NCBI GenBank assembly: GCA_964415935.1
Contig: CAYQCH010000011.1
Span: forward strand, 1-33,027
Source of the DNA: CAYQCH01 sp964415935
GTDB taxonomy: Bacteria; Patescibacteriota; Patescibacteriia; VMEV01; CAYQCH01
Direction: 5' to 3'
DNA: 33,027 nucleotides
A program made the translations under genes and the position numbers. Positions 30,763 to 33,027 of the stretch are shown here, one piece after another (within the stretch, counting starts at the first letter, position 1; the number at the start of each line of letters is the position of its first letter). The notes below the pieces were generated by a model, which worked only from the letters and a program-made list of their open reading frames with translations, did no database searches and was not told the DNA's origin.

Positions 30763-31767
30763 TCACACGGTATAAGAAACGCCGTTAAAAATCTCAACGC
30801 CATCGATACTGATGGATCGCACGTCGGCAAACACGTCAACGTGATAGCGCATTTTTTTGGGATTCAACCCCGGTTTGCGGTAAATGGCATGCTTGGCACC
30901 CAACGACAAATGCAATCCGTTCATGCGCTCAAAGGCGGTGATGTCGTTTACGAGCCTGCCTTTCCTCATGGCGCGATTCAACCCAAGCCCGAATTCACGG
31001 ATCATGGCCGGCTCCTGCTGGCGAATCATATCAAGGATGTCATGGAACTCCTTTGGCGCATCCGGGCCAGCGCTGACAATGCCATTTTCCACATGAATGG
31101 AAAACGGGTCAAACTGCAGCACCTTCAAATCCATACCAGCAAAAGCAAAGATCTTGATGTCTCCGTTCACGCGCGACAAGTCTTTCGGTTCCGTAAACAC
31201 CTCGCCGATGGGAAACGTTCCTCCGACGTTTTTCATGCCGGCATAATCGCCAATGTTCAGCTTGGCGCTCTCCATGCCCCCGGCGTAAGCCAGAGTTGCC
31301 CCCTCGCAACGCACGACCACTTCCTGGCAACGATCCAGTCGTTCTTTGAGTGCATGCCCCAGCGGACGGAGGTACGCCGGATCATACGCCAGCGCATCAA
31401 CGAACGTCTCATACTGATCCGACGTCATGCGATTGAGATGAGATATCTCCATGGTTTTTAAACCGAGTTTGAAAATTTCCAGCCGCATGCGAAATTCATT
31501 AAGGCGGAAATTTGCGGATTGCAGCAACACCACCAAATCGCCTTTCTTGCGACCGTAAATAGCCTGGCGCACATCAACGGGAGAAACGCTGTCAAAATCC
31601 AGCATCTCGGCCTCAGGACAAGCGGCCGCGAAGGCATCTACCAGCAGCCGGGTCAGCTCATGCTGGCGGTCATAAATTAACAACACGCCCTCGTGCGGAG
31701 CCCGCACGAGCGCGTGTGTCAAAATGTCACTGAAATGTTTGGTTGCTTTGGTTTTCAGTACCTCCAT
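30763..31767 (-). CDS. M29-like (T-type) aminopeptidase family protein
   Basis: The 334-residue protein resembles M29 metallo-aminopeptidases: the GTFPIGEVFTEP motif with a metal-ligand Glu (about residues 183-194), the IREFGLGLN motif with a second Glu (about 258-266), and the C-terminal LHLSLGAKHAIYR ... YHVDVFADV with His and Asp ligands. It is somewhat shorter than the usual 370-410 residues, mainly in the N-terminal domain. Classical members cut N-terminal residues from peptides. It starts one base after the DEAD-box gene stop (TAA-T-ATG). A GGAGGT lies just inside the ATG and so cannot serve it. Confidence 0.7.
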   Translation of the reverse strand: MEVLKTKATKHFSDILTHALVRAPHEGVLLIYDRQHELTRLLVDAFAAACPEAEMLDFDSVSPVDVRQAIYGRKKGDLVVLLQSANFRLNEFRMRLEIFKLGLKTMEISHLNRMTSDQYETFVDALAYDPAYLRPLGHALKERLDRCQEVVVRCEGATLAYAGGMESAKLNIGDYAGMKNVGGTFPIGEVFTEPKDLSRVNGDIKIFAFAGMDLKVLQFDPFSIHVENGIVSAGPDAPKEFHDILDMIRQQEPAMIREFGLGLNRAMRKGRLVNDITAFERMNGLHLSLGAKHAIYRKPGLNPKKMRYHVDVFADVRSISIDGVEIFNGVSYTV

Positions 31768-31768
31768 A

Positions 31769-32890
31769 TTAGAAGATCACCCGGCGCTTGCGCTTTTGCG
31801 TCGGCTGCTCGCGATCAAAACGATCGCGGCGGCCGCGGCCGAAGCGGCTGTTTGGCCGCTGNNNNNNNNNNNNNNNNNNNNNNNNNNNNNNNNNNNNNNN
31901 NNNNNNNNNNNNNNNNNNNNNNNNNNNNNNNNNNNNNNNNNNNNNNNNNNNNNNNNNNNNNCGCACGTCAATACCGCGAGCCGCGATATCCGTTGCCACC
32001 AGTACGCGGTACTTGCCGGTCTTAAATCCCTGCAGGGCTTCCTTGCGCTGGTTTAGCGAACGGTTGGAGTGAAGCTCAGCGGAGGTATGCCCCATGTCCT
32101 TGATGACGCGGCACAGCTTGCGCGCGCCATGCTTGGTGCGGGTAAACACAAGCACGGAGCCGCGGTCCTCAGTCAACAACGTTTCCAGCACGCCCAGCTT
32201 CTGGGGTTTGGGGACAATAATCAGTTCTTGCGAAACGCGCTCGGACGCCGTGCCGGCCGGAGCCACTTCAACACGCACTGGCAGTTTCATGTAAGAGCTG
32301 GCCATCTGGACGATGTCCCTCGGCATGGTAGCGGAAAACAACATGGTCTGGCGCTCCTTTGGAACATGCGCCACGATGCGGCGGATCTGCGGAGCGAAAC
32401 CCATATCCAACATGCGGTCTGCTTCGTCCAAAACCAAAATCCGGACGTCTTTCAAATCCACCGTCTTTTGTTCGAGGTGGTCGTTGATGCGGCCGGGGGT
32501 GCCGATAATGACATGCGGCTTTCGAGCCAATGCGCGGATCTGTTTGCGCATGTCCACGCCGCCGATGAGAACGGCGGTACGCAACCCTACACTGCCTCCG
32601 ATTTGGTCCAGGCTTTCCGCCACCTGCAATGCCAGTTCGCGCGTAGGCAAAATAACCAGGCCGCGCCCTTTGACCTGGGCGAGTCGCTGCAGCATGGGAA
32701 TGCCAAATGCAAACGTCTTGCCTGTACCGGTCTGGGCAATGCCCATGACATCCTGGCCGGAAATGGCAACCGGAATGGCCTGCGCCTGAATGGGCGTCGG
32801 TTCAGTAATGTTCAAACGGTCAACGGCATCAAGCAGCTTTGGAGCGATGCCAAGACCAAAAAAGCCTTGGGGCTTGGGAGATGGTGTCAT
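31769..32890 (-). CDS. DEAD-box RNA helicase, RhlE-like (gapped)
   Basis: The protein unwinds short RNA duplexes. It carries the Q motif (FFGLGI ... EPTPIQ), AQTGTGKT (I), PTRELALQ (Ia), TPGR (Ib), VLDEADRMLDMGF (II), FSATMP (III), LVFTRTKHG (IV) and ATDIAARGIDV (V). A 100 N gap then hides motif VI (HRIGRTGR-type) and the linker; the far side is an Arg-rich tail (NSRFGRGRRDRF ... KRKRRVIF) typical of RhlE/CsdA proteins. The true gap should be longer than 100 bases. The ATG is directly preceded by seven T of a terminator hairpin. In other bacteria such helicases act in cold adaptation and ribosome assembly. Confidence 0.92.
   Translation of the reverse strand: MTPSPKPQGFFGLGIAPKLLDAVDRLNITEPTPIQAQAIPVAISGQDVMGIAQTGTGKTFAFGIPMLQRLAQVKGRGLVILPTRELALQVAESLDQIGGSVGLRTAVLIGGVDMRKQIRALARKPHVIIGTPGRINDHLEQKTVDLKDVRILVLDEADRMLDMGFAPQIRRIVAHVPKERQTMLFSATMPRDIVQMASSYMKLPVRVEVAPAGTASERVSQELIIVPKPQKLGVLETLLTEDRGSVLVFTRTKHGARKLCRVIKDMGHTSAELHSNRSLNQRKEALQGFKTGKYRVLVATDIAARGIDVXXXXXXXXXXXXXXXXXXXXXXXXXXXXXXXXXXQRPNSRFGRGRRDRFDREQPTQKRKRRVIF
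31862..31961. other. Assembly gap of 100 N in the DEAD-box gene
   Basis: Exactly 100 N. Motif VI and the end of the second RecA domain should be here, needing more than 34 residues. The Arg/Gly-rich, repeat-prone tail may have broken the assembly. Confidence 0.95.
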
Positions 32891-32927
32891 AAAAAAACAA
32901 TGTGGCCCGATTCCTTCTGGGCCACAT
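32891..32927 (-). promoter_or_regulatory. Terminator-like hairpin abutting the DEAD-box start codon
   Basis: On the minus strand ATGTGGCCC (32927-32919) pairs with GGGCCACAT (32908-32900), then TG and seven T run straight into the ATG at 32890. It is a complete intrinsic terminator in the leader, suggesting attenuation of the helicase operon. It could also be the terminator of an upstream gene beyond the window. Confidence 0.55.
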
Positions 32928-32984
32928 CGTTATTATCGGAAATGACACGCGAGGTTCGGACCGCTCCGGAAGCCGAATGGCCTC

Positions 32985-33013
32985 TAAATACAGAGCAGGA
33001 ATTAAGAATGCAA
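32985..33013 (-). promoter_or_regulatory. Possible promoter of the DEAD-box leader
   Basis: On the minus strand TTGCAT (33013-33008) and TATTTA (32990-32985) are spaced by 17 bases. It would give a leader of about 88 bases containing a small TTCGG/CCGAA stem (32977-32973/32959-32955) and the terminator hairpin. Confidence 0.45.
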
Positions 33014-33027
33014 TATACAGGAATCCC

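Noticed and set aside
1..33027. CRISPR arrays, transposases, integrases, phage genes and tRNA genes
   Set aside because: No regularly spaced repeats, no such proteins and no T-loop/anticodon pattern were seen on either strand.

Overview
The window is a 33 kb piece of a draft bacterial genome, most likely a metagenome-derived member of the Patescibacteria (CPR), probably of Parcubacteria type. This placement is an inference. It rests on a 165-residue four-helix membrane protein and a DciA-like protein of kinds I associate with CPR genomes, an orphan CofE homologue, start codons almost without Shine-Dalgarno (SD) sequences, and very tight gene packing. TGA is used as a stop, so the genetic code looks standard. 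Three runs of exactly 100 N (24302-24401, 29079-29178, 31862-31961) are scaffold gaps, each inside a coding region.

Layout. 61-2630 (+): ribosomal proteins L11 and L1 with a terminator, then a YidC/Oxa1 insertase and a short SPFH protein. 2623-6418 (-): a UvrD-type helicase fused to a RecB-like nuclease, then DciA/DUF721 and the four-helix membrane protein. 6419-7010: the only long gene-free stretch; it holds two tandem promoter-to-terminator units on the + strand that look like structured non-coding RNAs. 7011-10965 (-): metG-cvpA-tatD-rmuC, overlapping or one base apart. 11064-11600 and 16080-16760 (-): two orphan genes, each with its own consensus promoter, leader hairpin, SD sequence and strong terminator, on either side of mutS-mutL (11664-15945). 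16950-19052 (-): a DUF1858/IscA-type Fe-S protein and an ATP-grasp ligase whose leader looks like a peptide-coupled attenuator. 19302-22339 (-): CofE, a class A penicillin-binding protein and a 52-residue membrane protein. 22390-28260 (-): marR - membrane fusion protein - RND transporter - mutY. 28375-30677 (-): thioredoxin - CcdA - DipZ-type protein (gapped) - C39-like peptidase, a thiol-redox export operon. 30763-32890 (-): DEAD-box helicase followed by an M29-like aminopeptidase, with a terminator hairpin directly before the helicase start.

Recurring themes. Several genes (yidC, the UvrD-like gene, cofE) have a -10 box so close to the ATG that the mRNA would be nearly leaderless. Five junctions have the form stop-N-ATG, which suggests translation by re-initiation. 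The clearest SD sequences belong to the two orphan cassettes and mutY. No tRNA, rRNA, CRISPR array, transposase or phage gene was recognised. The least explained elements are the RNA pair at 6484-6992, the attenuator-like leaders at 19058-19130 and 32891-33013, and the two orphan cassettes.
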